Origin: Arthrobacter sp. DWC3
Lineage (GTDB): Bacteria; Actinomycetota; Actinomycetes; Actinomycetales; Micrococcaceae
DNA length: 64,000 nucleotides
Assembly (NCBI RefSeq): GCF_002929375.1
Contig: NZ_PJIP01000009.1
Coordinates: forward strand, 1-64,000
Reading direction: 5' to 3'
The position numbers were made by a program, and so were the translations under genes. Positions 27,600 to 35,718 of this stretch are shown piece after piece. The first letter of the stretch is position 1; every line of letters starts with the position of its first letter. Under the pieces are notes generated by a model. It did not search any database and had not been told where the DNA came from. It saw only the letters and a list, made by a program, of their open reading frames with translations.

Positions 27600-27632
27600 T
27601 GCAGGAACGCATCAGCCACCGAGGAGAACGCC

Positions 27633-27995
27633 ATGACCGAACTCACCCTGCAGCGTCCTGCCCCCTCGAGCACCGCCTGGGTCGCCGTGTGCCGCCTCGA
27701 CGACCTCGAGGAGTGCTGGGGTGAGGCGGCGCTGGTGGGCCGCGAACAGATCGCCCTGTTCCGGCTGCCGGGCGATCAGGTGTTCGCCGTAGGCAACGTC
27801 GATCCCCGGACCCGGGCCGCCGTCATGGCTCGGGGGATCGTCGGGTCGCGGGGAACGGTACCTACGATCGCCTCCCCCCTCCACAAGGAGGTCTACGACC
27901 TGGGGAGCGGGGCGTGCCTCACGGGAGGCGAGGGACTCCGGGCATACCCGGTGCGGTGTTCCGGCGGTGTCGTGGAGGTCGGCATTGCTTCCTGA
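27633..27995 (+). CDS. nirD: nitrite reductase [NAD(P)H], small subunit
   Basis: A 120-residue Rieske-like small subunit, the partner of NirB. The segment WVAVCRLDDLEECWGEAALV and the middle GDQVFAVGNVDP followed by SPLHKEVYDLGSGACL match NirD. The CxH and CxxH cluster ligands of true Rieske proteins are absent, as is normal for NirD, so no iron-sulfur cluster is expected. The ATG has a GAGGAGA site. It points away from nirB and is followed closely by the CbiX-type gene, with which it is probably co-transcribed. Confidence 0.92.
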   Translation: MTELTLQRPAPSSTAWVAVCRLDDLEECWGEAALVGREQIALFRLPGDQVFAVGNVDPRTRAAVMARGIVGSRGTVPTIASPLHKEVYDLGSGACLTGGEGLRAYPVRCSGGVVEVGIAS

Positions 27996-28013
27996 GCCGT
28001 GGGCGGTGCTTCA

Positions 28014-28820
28014 ATGGCTGCCATGACCGCCGACCCCGCACCGGGCGGCCCGCCCGTCCTCATCGCCTGCTCCCACGGCACCGACAATGCGCAGGGTCGC
28101 CGGGAGATCGACGCCGTCCGCGCCGGGATCGAGGCGCTACGGCCGGGGGTGGACGTCCTCGAGGCCTACGTCGATGTGCAGGAGCCGGACCTCGTGGACG
28201 TGATCGCGTCCCTCCCTGCGGATCGTCCGGCGGTGATCGTGCCACTGCTGCTCTCCGTGGGGTACCACGTCAAGGTGGACATCGCCCGGGCAGCGGCGAG
28301 CAGGCCGGGGACGGTGTCGGCTCTCCCCCTGGGTCCGGATCCGCGGCTCGCACGGATCCTGCAGCAGCGGCTCGGCGAGGCGGGGGTGGACGACGCCGAC
28401 GCCGTGGTGCTCGCCGCCGCGGGGTCCTCCGACGCGTGTGCCGCCGAGGACGTCGCCGAAGTGCGGGCGGTCCTCGCCGAACTCAGGACGGGCAGCGTCC
28501 GGATGGGCTTCGGATCCAAGGCCGTCCCGTCCGTTCCTGACGCCGTGGTGGCCCAGCGGGCAGCGTCCGGGCAGCCGACGGTCGCCGTGGCGTCCTACCT
28601 GCTGGCTCCCGGCTTCTTCCACGACCAGTTGGCGAAGGCCGGTGCGGATGTCGTGAGCGCTCCCTTGCTCCCGAGCCGGGTGATCTCCGAGATCGCACTG
28701 GCTCGGTACGACGAGGCCGTCGAGCGCCTGTCCGGCGGCCCGTCACCCGGGTCTGCCGGCTGCGACCGGCCGTGCCGGGCACGGGTCCCTTCCTGTGTCC
28801 GGAGCGGCGTCGCACTCTGA
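28014..28820 (+). CDS. sirohydrochlorin ferrochelatase-type protein (CbiX/SirB family)
   Basis: About 268 residues with two CbiX-like halves. It is predicted to insert Fe2+ into sirohydrochlorin, the last step to siroheme, the prosthetic group of NirB. The metal-site histidine lies in LIACSHGTDNAQGRREID; the second half shows VAVASYLLAPGFFHDQLAKAG. CobA in the same cluster provides the earlier methylation, which supports the iron rather than cobalt assignment. The start is uncertain: ATG at 28014 or 28023, neither with a good ribosome site, about 20 bases after nirD. The C-terminal 25 residues are cysteine- and arginine-rich and look unstructured. Confidence 0.85.
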   Translation: MAAMTADPAPGGPPVLIACSHGTDNAQGRREIDAVRAGIEALRPGVDVLEAYVDVQEPDLVDVIASLPADRPAVIVPLLLSVGYHVKVDIARAAASRPGTVSALPLGPDPRLARILQQRLGEAGVDDADAVVLAAAGSSDACAAEDVAEVRAVLAELRTGSVRMGFGSKAVPSVPDAVVAQRAASGQPTVAVASYLLAPGFFHDQLAKAGADVVSAPLLPSRVISEIALARYDEAVERLSGGPSPGSAGCDRPCRARVPSCVRSGVAL

Positions 28821-28865
28821 CGGCCGCCCGCGGTGCCGCGCACCCGGAGGGAGGCTCCTCGCGGT

Positions 28866-29483
28866 TCAGGCCGGCATGCCCGCTGCTGTTCGCGCCGAGG
28901 CCTCGACGCGCGCCGCGTGGGCCGACCGCTCCTCCGCTGCCAGGTTCCCGAGGTTGGGGTCACCCGGGCCCTGACCGATCGATCCGTCGACGAGTTCACG
29001 CAGGATGTCCGCGTGTCCGGCGTGCTGGGCGGTCTCCGAGACCATGTGGACGAGGACCTGCTGCAGGGTGACGTCACGCCGTTCCTCGGGCCACCACGGG
29101 ACGGTTCCCCGGGCATCGAGTGGCAGCGCCTCGATGGTGGCATCGCTGTGGGCGGCCGAGAAGGCGTGGAAGGCGAGGATGGCCTCGCGTGATTCGCCGG
29201 GCGTCGCCCACATGTCCGCCTCGGGCTCGGCGTCGTCGCTCATCCAGAGGAACGACCGCCCGCTCGGACGCCCGAAGACCTCGCCGAAGTACTCGAGCTG
29301 CACCGATGCGACGTGCTTGACGAGTCCGAGCAGGTTGGTGCCCGAGGGCACCAGGGGCCGGCGGATGTCGTACTCGCCCAGCCCTTCCAGCTTTCCGACC
29401 AGGTCGCTGCGTCGTCGCCGAAGGTACAGGAGCAGGGTCGCCTTCTGCTGGTCCTGGTGGTCGTCGGGAATGCTGGTGTCCAT
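28866..29483 (-). CDS. DinB-family / DUF664 protein
   Basis: A 205-residue four-helix-bundle protein of the DinB superfamily, DUF664 branch. The presumed metal-binding histidines lie in GLVKHVASVQLEYF and in VHMVSETAQHAGHADILRE, the typical spacing of the family. The segment WMSDDAEPEADMWATPGES is also characteristic. Related enzymes include mycothiol-dependent and other thiol transferases, but the substrate here is unknown. It meets the CbiX-type gene tail to tail and shows no sign of belonging to the nitrate cluster. Confidence 0.85.
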   Translation of the reverse strand: MDTSIPDDHQDQQKATLLLYLRRRRSDLVGKLEGLGEYDIRRPLVPSGTNLLGLVKHVASVQLEYFGEVFGRPSGRSFLWMSDDAEPEADMWATPGESREAILAFHAFSAAHSDATIEALPLDARGTVPWWPEERRDVTLQQVLVHMVSETAQHAGHADILRELVDGSIGQGPGDPNLGNLAAEERSAHAARVEASARTAAGMPA

Positions 29484-29550
29484 GCGGGCACTGTAGCCGG
29501 ACGGGGCAGGCGGCGGAAGGAGACGCTCCGCCTGCAGGAGCGAGCAGCTC

Positions 29551-30055
29551 CTACACGGCCGGGGTCAGGGCACGCACGATGATCAGGACCCCGAGGGCGC
29601 CGACGGTCAGGTTCCCCGCGAGAGGGGTGATGCGCCGCAGCGCCCGTCCGGACGCCCTGCCGAGCAGTGCGCCGGCGGCGACGAGGATCGCCTGCCGGCC
29701 CAGGGAGGAGAGGCCGACGCCGAGGACGAGGGCGACGATCCGGTCCCCGGACGCGCTGACGCCGGAGAGACCGGCCGGCACCGAGGAGAAGTACAGGACG
29801 GTCGCCCGGTTCAGGGCGGTGAGACCGAGGAACAGGGCGGTGAGGCAGCCCGGACAGGCGGAGCGCAGCGCCGGCGAGAGCAGCCACCGTGGCATGGACG
29901 ACGTTCACCGTGGCGCCGCCCGCTGCGGCGGGCAGGCCGCCCGGGACGCCGCGAGCTGCTCCCTCGGCGACGAGGAGGACGCCGATCGCACCGGGCGGGG
30001 TCGCGAGCGCGAGCCCGGCGGCCAGCCCGATTCCGAGGGAGGCGAGGACGTCCAT
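29551..30055 (-). pseudogene. LysE-family amino-acid exporter, frameshifted and internally deleted
   Basis: The start at 30055 encodes a typical LysE N-terminus (GLAAGLALATPPGAIGVLLV) up to ATVNVVHATVAALAGAAL. Family similarity then jumps to another minus-strand frame around 29850-29865, continuing LTALFLGLTALNRATVLYF and ending IVRALTPAV at 29551. Together the parts span about 168 codons against roughly 200 in the family, and the stretch between the first and second membrane hairpins is missing. I infer a deletion plus frameshift. The first frame would instead read on into the DinB gene region, which is not meaningful protein. A sequencing error could explain the shift but not the missing segment. 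Confidence 0.75.
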
Positions 30056-30128
30056 ACCGCCCGGTATCGGCGGCGGGTCGCCCGTCAGCGAGTACCGGGC
30101 GGAAGGTTCGTCGGGTAGCCGGAACAGA

Positions 30129-30158
30129 CAGCCGGTCGCACGTTCAGTCAGCCGGTCG
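30129..30158. repeat. short direct repeat
   Basis: CAGCCGGTCG occurs at 30129-30138 and again at 30149-30158, exactly two helical turns apart, in the 162-base gap between the LysE remnant and glmM. A related GCCGGTCAGCCG follows near 30170. They may be part of a terminator region after glmM or a decayed site; no function can be assigned. Confidence 0.35.
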
Positions 30159-30217
30159 GGCCCACGCCTGCCGGTCAGCCGACCTGTCCGGAAGCAGCCG
30201 GGCCGACGGCCTGGCCG

Positions 30218-31576
30218 TCAGACGGCGGGCTCGAGGGACAGCCGTTCCTGAACCGTCGCGGCGAGTTCCTCGGCGATGCGCTGGGCGGTCGCGATGTCGG
30301 TCGCCTCGACCATGACCCGCACCACGGGTTCCGTACCGGACGGACGCAGCAGCACGCGGCCGGTTTCCCCGAGCTCTGCCTCGGCCTCGCGGACGGCGTC
30401 CTGCACGCCCTCGTCGGAGTTCGCTGCCGTGCGGTCCACTCCACGGACGTTGATGAGCACCTGCGGAAGCCTCGTTATGACGGCGGCCAGTTCCTTGAGG
30501 GTCTTGCCGGTCCCGGTGATGCGTGCAGCGAGCTGCAGGCCGGTGAGCACGCCGTCGCCCGTGGTCGCGTGGTCGGCGAAGATGACGTGGCCGGACTGCT
30601 CGCCGCCGAGGCTGTAGTCGCCGTCGCGCATCCCCTCGAGGACGTAGCGGTCCCCCACGGCGGTCTCCCGAATGGTGATGCCGGCGTCGCGCAGGGCGAG
30701 CTTGAGTCCGAGGTTGCTCATCACGGTGGCCACGAGCGTGTCCTCCCTGAGCTTCCCGGCGTCCCTCATGGCCAGGGCCATCACGGCCATGATCTGGTCG
30801 CCGTCCACCACCGTGCCCTCGTGGTCCACGGCGAGGCAGCGGTCGGCGTCGCCGTCGTGGGCGATGCCGAGATCGGCACCGTGCTCGACGACGGCGGCCT
30901 GCAGCTTCTCGAGGTGCGTGGATCCGTAGCCGTCGTTGATGTTGACGCCGTCGGGGTCGGCGCCGATGACCACGATGTCCGCACCGGCGTTCCGGAAGAC
31001 CTCGGGCGAACAGCCGCTCGCTGCACCGTGGGCGCAGTCGATGACGACCTTCAGCCCTTCGAGCCGGTTGGGCAGTGTCTGGAGCAGGTGGACCACGTAG
31101 CGGTCCTCGGCGTCGGCGAAGCGCTGGATGCGTCCCACGTCGCCGGCCACCGGACGGCGCACGGGGTTGTCCATCTCGAGCTCGATGGCGTCCTCGAGCG
31201 CATCGCTGAGCTTGTTGCCGCCGCGGGCGAGGAACTTGATGCCGTTGTCCGGTGCCGGGTTGTGGGAGGCGGAGATCATGACGCCGAAGTCGGCATCGAG
31301 GTCGGCCACGAGGAAGGCGGCAGCCGGAGTGGGCAGCACGCCGGCGTCGTACACGTCCACGCCGGAGCTCGCGAGACCCGCCTCGACGGCAGCCGCGATG
31401 AACTCCCCGCTGATGCGGGGGTCGCGTGCGATCACGGCGGTGGGGCGGCGTCCGCCGTCGACGGCGTTGTGCCCGAGGACCACGGCGGCCGCCTGGGCCA
31501 GCTGCAGGGACAGTTCCGCCGTGATCAGGCCGTTGGCCAGGCCGCGCACACCATCGGTGCCGAATAACTTGCTCAT
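30218..31576 (-). CDS. glmM: phosphoglucosamine mutase
   Basis: A 452-residue enzyme interconverting glucosamine-6-phosphate and glucosamine-1-phosphate, the step after GlmS on the way to UDP-GlcNAc. It starts [16 protein letters not shown]. The phosphoserine is Ser104 in [12 protein letters not shown], the metal loop is DGDADRC, and the C-terminal phosphate-binding loop is [14 protein letters not shown]. The length is standard. It follows rplM-rpsI on the same strand, the usual actinobacterial order, but two strong hairpins in the 220-base gap suggest it has its own promoter or is only partly read through. Confidence 0.97.
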   Translation of the reverse strand: MSKLFGTDGVRGLANGLITAELSLQLAQAAAVVLGHNAVDGGRRPTAVIARDPRISGEFIAAAVEAGLASSGVDVYDAGVLPTPAAAFLVADLDADFGVMISASHNPAPDNGIKFLARGGNKLSDALEDAIELEMDNPVRRPVAGDVGRIQRFADAEDRYVVHLLQTLPNRLEGLKVVIDCAHGAASGCSPEVFRNAGADIVVIGADPDGVNINDGYGSTHLEKLQAAVVEHGADLGIAHDGDADRCLAVDHEGTVVDGDQIMAVMALAMRDAGKLREDTLVATVMSNLGLKLALRDAGITIRETAVGDRYVLEGMRDGDYSLGGEQSGHVIFADHATTGDGVLTGLQLAARITGTGKTLKELAAVITRLPQVLINVRGVDRTAANSDEGVQDAVREAEAELGETGRVLLRPSGTEPVVRVMVEATDIATAQRIAEELAATVQERLSLEPAV

Positions 31577-31640
31577 CGTTGATCATCCTAAGTGAAGAAC
31601 GGAAAACCGCTACTGGTGGTTCTCATGAGGTTAAAGCACA

Positions 31641-31668
31641 ATGCCCGTCCGGAAGCCCGGACGGGCAT
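31641..31668 (-). terminator. 12-bp-stem hairpin upstream of glmM
   Basis: A perfect stem (ATGCCCGTCCGG, loop AAGC, CCGGACGGGCAT) lies 65 bases before the glmM start and about 130 bases after rpsI. There is no T-run. It may be a second terminator for rplM-rpsI or a glmM leader structure. Confidence 0.5.
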
Positions 31669-31751
31669 CGATGCATTCTCCCGGCAGGCGTGCCGTGCAC
31701 CGACCCCACACGTAGGAGCGTGGAGCCAGGAGGCAATTCTCGCCGCGGGGG

Positions 31752-31785
31752 CCCGGACGGAATCGCGCCGGCGATTCCGTCCGGG
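31752..31785 (-). terminator. rpsI terminator hairpin
   Basis: A perfect 15-bp stem (31752-31766 and 31771-31785, loop GCCG) begins 11 bases after the rpsI stop. It lacks a T-run, as many actinobacterial terminators do. Its position fits the end of the rplM-rpsI transcript. Confidence 0.65.
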
Positions 31786-31796
31786 GAAGGCAGGAT

Positions 31797-32294
31797 CTAG
31801 CGCTTGGAGTACTGAGGCGCCTTGCGTGCCTTCTTGAGGCCGGCCTTCTTGCGCTCGATGACGCGGGCGTCACGGGTCAGGAAGCCTGCCTTCTTGAGGG
31901 CGGGGCGGTTGTTCTCGCGGTCGATCTCGTTCAGCGTGCGCGCGACACCGAGGCGGAGGGCACCGGCCTGGCCGGACGGTCCGCCACCGTGGATGCGGGC
32001 GATGACGTCGTAGGCGCCGTCGAGCTCGAGGAGCTTGAAGGGGTCGTTGACTTCCTGCTGGTGCAGCTTGTTCGGGAAGTAGTCGGCGAGCTCGCGCCCG
32101 TTGACGATCCACTTGCCGGTGCCGGGGACGAGGCGCACGCGGGCGACTGCTTCCTTGCGGCGTCCGACGGCTCCGCCGCCGACGGTCAGCGCGGGACGCT
32201 CCTTGACGGCGGTCTCGCCGCCCTCGGTGGACTCTGAGGTGTAGCTCGTGAGCTCCTCAGTCGGTTCATTCAGCTCTTCAGTGTTCTCAGCCAC
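31797..32294 (-). CDS. rpsI: 30S ribosomal protein S9
   Basis: 165 residues, against about 130 in most bacteria. The core from about residue 43 ([16 protein letters not shown]) is normal and ends in APQYSKR, the tail that contacts P-site tRNA. The first 35 residues form an acidic Glu/Thr-rich extension ([20 protein letters not shown]). Such N-terminal extensions occur in other actinobacterial S9 proteins. It is 39 bases downstream of rplM in the usual pair. Confidence 0.97.
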   Translation of the reverse strand: MAENTEELNEPTEELTSYTSESTEGGETAVKERPALTVGGGAVGRRKEAVARVRLVPGTGKWIVNGRELADYFPNKLHQQEVNDPFKLLELDGAYDVIARIHGGGPSGQAGALRLGVARTLNEIDRENNRPALKKAGFLTRDARVIERKKAGLKKARKAPQYSKR

Positions 32295-32333
32295 GGTTCT
32301 CCTTGAAGTGATTTCTTGTACTGGTGGCCAGGA

Positions 32334-32777
32334 CTACTGGGCGACCTGAGTGATTTCGTATGTCTGGGGCTGCTGCGCGGCGTGGGGGTGCTCAGCGCCG
32401 CGGTAGACCTTCAGCTTGCCGATCTGCTGAGCGGCGAGGGAGTTCTTCGGGAGCATGCCGCGGATGGCCTTCTCGACTGCGCGCTCCGGGTTCTTGTCCA
32501 GGAGTTCCACGTAGCTGGTGGACTTCAGGCCACCCGGGTAACCCGAGTGGCGGTAGGCGCGCTTCTGCTCGAGCTTGGAGCCGGTGAGGGCCACCTTCTC
32601 GGCGTTGATGATGATGACGAAATCGCCCATGTCCATGTGGGGAGCGAAGGTCGGCTTGTGCTTACCGCGGAGCAGGATTGCGGTCTGGCTGGCAAGACGG
32701 CCGAGGACGACGTCGGTTGCATCGATTACGTGCCACTGGCGGTTGATATCGCCTGGCTTCGGGGTGTACGTACGCAC
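32334..32777 (-). CDS. rplM: 50S ribosomal protein L13
   Basis: 147 residues, the standard length, starting at the GTG at 32777 ([19 protein letters not shown]). The open frame extends 14 codons further to an ATG at 32819, but homologues begin at MRTYTPK, and a GAAGG site precedes the GTG. The conserved centre [15 protein letters not shown] and the C-terminus [13 protein letters not shown] are present. It is read from the promoter at about 33028-32999 through a leader of about 215 nt. Confidence 0.97.
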   Translation of the reverse strand: MRTYTPKPGDINRQWHVIDATDVVLGRLASQTAILLRGKHKPTFAPHMDMGDFVIIINAEKVALTGSKLEQKRAYRHSGYPGGLKSTSYVELLDKNPERAVEKAIRGMLPKNSLAAQQIGKLKVYRGAEHPHAAQQPQTYEITQVAQ

Positions 32778-32998
32778 GGTTATGGCCTTCGTTTCTATTT
32801 CGGTGTCGCCCGCATCCACGGAATTCTCCGTGTCCGCGGGCTCAGCTTATTCATGCGCTACCGGAACTTCAGGTGAGGGCTGAAATACGACCAGTCATCC
32901 CGTGAATCTCGGCTCCGCCTCCGGGCCAGGTGGTTCTGCAACTGAACCGCTCCGTGAGGCGCAGACGTATCGAGAAGGGATACGCACAACGACTTCCA

Positions 32999-33028
32999 AG
33001 GATAGCGTGCCGCGCTACCGCGGGTCAA
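32999..33028 (-). promoter_or_regulatory. rplM-rpsI promoter
   Basis: On the minus strand TTGACC (33028-33023), an 18-base spacer and TATCCT (33004-32999) form one of the best sigma-70-type promoters in the window. Transcription should start near 32992, leaving a leader of about 215 nt before the rplM GTG. The remaining bases 33029-33333 belong to the region upstream of the flp gene and contain no other gene. Confidence 0.65.
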
Positions 33029-33333
33029 AATGAGCCGGAGCGTGCGTCACCGCCGGCGGGGACGGCCGGACAGGAGGGCCGGGGAGCGTGACGCGGGCGC
33101 GCACGCAGGACACGCGCTCCCTCGGCCTTGCTTCTCCCGGGCGTCAGCGGCGTGCAGCGGGTGAAACCCGGTGCCGGTGCAGTCTCCGCGCAGAATCTGC
33201 GCAAGGACGGTGCAGGACTGCGAGCGTTTGGTCAGGATCAGGGCAGATCAGGTCCTAAGGGTGCTGTCCTTGCTAGTTTCCTGGCAGTGCTGGCGCTGGG
33301 CCAGCCGACCGACCGTCCCTCAGGAGTCCCATC

Positions 33334-33549
33334 ATGATCGCTCACCTCGCAGCATCCCTGCACACCCTCGGTTTCACCGTCCAGGCCCGCCTCCGCCGGG
33401 AAGAGACCGGCGCCACCGCCGTCGAGTACGCGATGCTCACGGGCGTCATCGCCGTAGCGCTCATCGCGGCGCTCACCGTGTTCGGCCCCGAGTTGAAGGG
33501 CATGTTCAACAACCTCATCCCGGACACCTGGAAGACCGCCGCCGGCTAA
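33334..33549 (+). CDS. flp: Flp/Fap-type pilin (class IVb prepilin)
   Basis: A 71-residue major pilin precursor of the Tad system. The 26-residue positively charged leader ends in EETG, and cleavage is expected between Gly26 and Ala27. The mature start ATAVEYAML has the Glu5 and Tyr6 of Flp pilins, followed by one hydrophobic helix (TGVIAVALIAALTVFG). A CAGGAG site lies before the ATG. It is the first gene of the tad locus and is followed by a strong hairpin, which would let pilin be made in excess of the assembly proteins. The peptidase at 43440-44063 is its probable processor. Confidence 0.92.
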   Translation: MIAHLAASLHTLGFTVQARLRREETGATAVEYAMLTGVIAVALIAALTVFGPELKGMFNNLIPDTWKTAAG

Positions 33550-33598
33550 CCCGATCAGTCGGGTCCGCCTCTCAGCGCGTTCCCGTCGGAATCACCTC

Positions 33599-33632
33599 AG
33601 GCAGCAGCGACTCGCACGAGCCGCTGCTGCCT
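33599..33632 (+). terminator. partial terminator or processing hairpin between flp and tadE
   Basis: A perfect 11-bp stem, AGGCAGCAGCG (33599-33609) with CGCTGCTGCCT (33622-33632), encloses a further CTC/GAG helix in its 12-base loop. It starts 49 bases after flp and has no T-run. Probably it ends most transcripts after the abundant pilin or stabilises the flp messenger. Confidence 0.6.
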
Positions 33633-33671
33633 GACCTCTGTAACTGCGGTCAACGACTGGAAGTGGAAGTG

Positions 33672-34052
33672 ATGCGACGTCTACGGTCCGAACAGGGAGC
33701 GACAGCCGTCGAGTTCGCTCTCGTCGTACCCGTCCTGCTGATCCTCCTGATCGGCGTCATCGAGTTCGGGCGTGTCTTCAACGCACAACTCCAGGTCACC
33801 TCCGCGGCCCGGGAATCGGTGCGTGTCATGGCGATCCAGAAGGAACCGGCATTGGCGAAGAGCGCAGCGCTTGCGGCCGCTCCGGGCCTGTCCCCCGCAC
33901 TCAGGGTGGAGAACGTCGCAGTGAGTCCGTCGTCCTGCACTGCCACAACTGATGTGACCGTCACCATCAGCTACTCGGTGAGCCTCGTATCGGGTCTTTT
34001 CGCGAACGCGATACCCCTCACGGGAAAGGCCGTCATGCGATGCGGCGGCTGA
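33672..34052 (+). CDS. TadE-family pseudopilin
   Basis: 126 residues starting at the ATG at 33672 (MRRLRSEQGATAVEFALVV), with a GGAAG site eight bases before it. It has a prepilin-like N-terminus with cleavage expected after Gly9 and the conserved Glu of ATAVEF, then a hydrophobic helix and a small extracytoplasmic domain. TadE-type pseudopilins are cleaved by the prepilin peptidase and are needed for Flp pilus assembly. It overlaps the next gene by 13 bases. The open frame upstream of 33672 is not coding. Confidence 0.88.
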   Translation: MRRLRSEQGATAVEFALVVPVLLILLIGVIEFGRVFNAQLQVTSAARESVRVMAIQKEPALAKSAALAAAPGLSPALRVENVAVSPSSCTATTDVTVTISYSVSLVSGLFANAIPLTGKAVMRCGG

Positions 34053-34972
34053 AGCACGAGGAGGACGGCGCCATCGCTGTGATGGTGGCTCTGCTGATGG
34101 TCGCCCTGCTCGGCGTCACCGCCCTGGTCGTGGACCTGGGGATGGTGTATGCCGAACGAGCGCAGCTTCAGAACGGTGCGGATGCCGCGGCCCTCGCGAT
34201 CGCGCAGGACTGCTCCCTCGGGAACTGCGGGAACCCGGCGACAACCGCGCGCCACCTGGCCGGCCAGAACTCGAACGACGGCGTCTCGGCCGCGACCCCC
34301 GTGCTGACCGGTAATTCCGTGACCGTGCGAACCAGCACCCTGACCGAGGATGGAGCCACTGCTGTACGCCACTGGTTCGCGCCTGTCCTCGGGATCGACT
34401 CCACGGCGGTATCGGCAGTGGCGAAAGCCTCCTGGGGCAGCCCTTCGAAGGCGACGGTCTTCCCGTTCACCGCTCCCAGATGCATGTTCGAGGCGGCGCC
34501 ATCGGGTGAATCGACCACTGAGCTATGGATCACCAAGGACTCGACCTGCCGAGGCACGAATGGGGCCACATTGCCCGGCGCGTTCGGCTGGCTCGACGAG
34601 GACGACAAGAAGAGCTGCAGGGCGTCGGTCGACATCGATCAGGTGATCGAGGGCGATCCCGGCAAGAGTGCGCCACAGAACTGTGACGGCCTCGACGGCT
34701 CGACCATCCTCCTTCCGGTGTATGTCAGCAGGTCCGGCAACGGCAACAACGTCAAGTACGTCGTCGACGGCTTCGCCGCTTTCCGGGTGACGGCCCACAG
34801 CTGGCCGAGCGACCTGAAGCGCGAGCCGGGCTGCGACCATTGCGCCGGCATCAAGGGGAAGTTCATCAAGCTGGTGTCCCTCGAGGATCTCCAGTCCTTC
34901 GGCGTGGAGGAACTGGGCGGCCGGTCCTACAACGCATTCTTCGTCGCCCTGAACCCCTTGGAGTCCCAGTGA
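34040..34972 (+). CDS. TadG-like pilus assembly protein
   Basis: 310 residues. The N-terminus (EDGAIAVMVALLMVALLG) forms a single membrane anchor typical of TadG and of the DUF2134 group, followed by VVDLGMVYAERAQLQNGADAAALA, a signature of this family. The Glu at position +5 after the glycine is replaced by Met, so peptidase processing is doubtful. The remaining 230 residues are a cysteine-containing outer domain (CSLGNCG, CRGTNG, CDHCAG) without a recognisable von Willebrand domain. It sits between tadE and cpaB and overlaps both. Confidence 0.82.
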   Translation: MRRLKHEEDGAIAVMVALLMVALLGVTALVVDLGMVYAERAQLQNGADAAALAIAQDCSLGNCGNPATTARHLAGQNSNDGVSAATPVLTGNSVTVRTSTLTEDGATAVRHWFAPVLGIDSTAVSAVAKASWGSPSKATVFPFTAPRCMFEAAPSGESTTELWITKDSTCRGTNGATLPGAFGWLDEDDKKSCRASVDIDQVIEGDPGKSAPQNCDGLDGSTILLPVYVSRSGNGNNVKYVVDGFAAFRVTAHSWPSDLKREPGCDHCAGIKGKFIKLVSLEDLQSFGVEELGGRSYNAFFVALNPLESQ

Positions 34973-35718
34973 AGAACAGGATCATCTCCGTAGTGACGGC
35001 CGCCCTCCTCGCCATCGTTGGCACGATCCTGCTGGTGGGGTACGTCAACGGTGCCGAACAGCGAGCGTTCGCCGGGACGGAGACGAGCGACGTCCTCATG
35101 GTGAGTGCCGCCGTACCGGCGGGGACACCCGCAGAGGAGGCGCTGCTGAGCACCACCACCGAGGCCATGCCCGCGAAAGCAGTAGCAGAAGGCGTCGTCA
35201 CCGATCCTGCCCAGATCGCCGGGCTCGTGACCACCGTGGACCTGGTTCCCGGAGAGCAGCTCCTGCGGTCCCGTTTCATCGACCCCGCTGATGCAGAGGG
35301 CAGCACCGGGATCGAGGTGCCCGCGGGGATGCAGGAGGTGTCCGTCCTCCTGGAACCCCAGCGGATGGTGGGAGGCCGACTGAGCCCGGGGGACACGGTC
35401 GGGGTGTTCATCTCCCTGGGAGCGGGCACGCTGCAGCCTCCTGCAGCGGTCACCCACCAGACCATGCACAAGGTGCTGGTCACCGCGGTCCAGGGGCTGC
35501 CCGCGCACGTGGAAGGCGACACCCCCGACGCAGAGGCTGCCGACGACGCGTCCGGCGTCCCCCCGAGCAGCCTCATCGTCACCCTGGCCCGCCCGGCACC
35601 GGATGTGGAGAAACTCGTGTTCGCCCAGGAGTTCGGCACCATCTGGCTCTCGAAGGAACCTGCGGAAGCAACCGAGGAAGGCACGCGCGAACTGACCCAG
35701 GAGGGGATCTTCAGATGA
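34969..35718 (+). CDS. cpaB: Flp pilus assembly protein CpaB/RcpC
   Basis: 249 residues starting at a GTG inside the upstream stop (GTGA). One membrane anchor near the N-terminus (VVTAALLAIVGTILLVGY) is followed by an SAF-like region (DVLMVSAAVPAGTPAEEALL) and LVPGEQLLRSRFIDP, as in CpaB. CpaB proteins contribute to the pilus assembly channel. Actinobacterial tad loci keep CpaB although the outer-membrane secretin RcpA is absent, as here. Confidence 0.87.
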   Translation: MKNRIISVVTAALLAIVGTILLVGYVNGAEQRAFAGTETSDVLMVSAAVPAGTPAEEALLSTTTEAMPAKAVAEGVVTDPAQIAGLVTTVDLVPGEQLLRSRFIDPADAEGSTGIEVPAGMQEVSVLLEPQRMVGGRLSPGDTVGVFISLGAGTLQPPAAVTHQTMHKVLVTAVQGLPAHVEGDTPDAEAADDASGVPPSSLIVTLARPAPDVEKLVFAQEFGTIWLSKEPAEATEEGTRELTQEGIFR

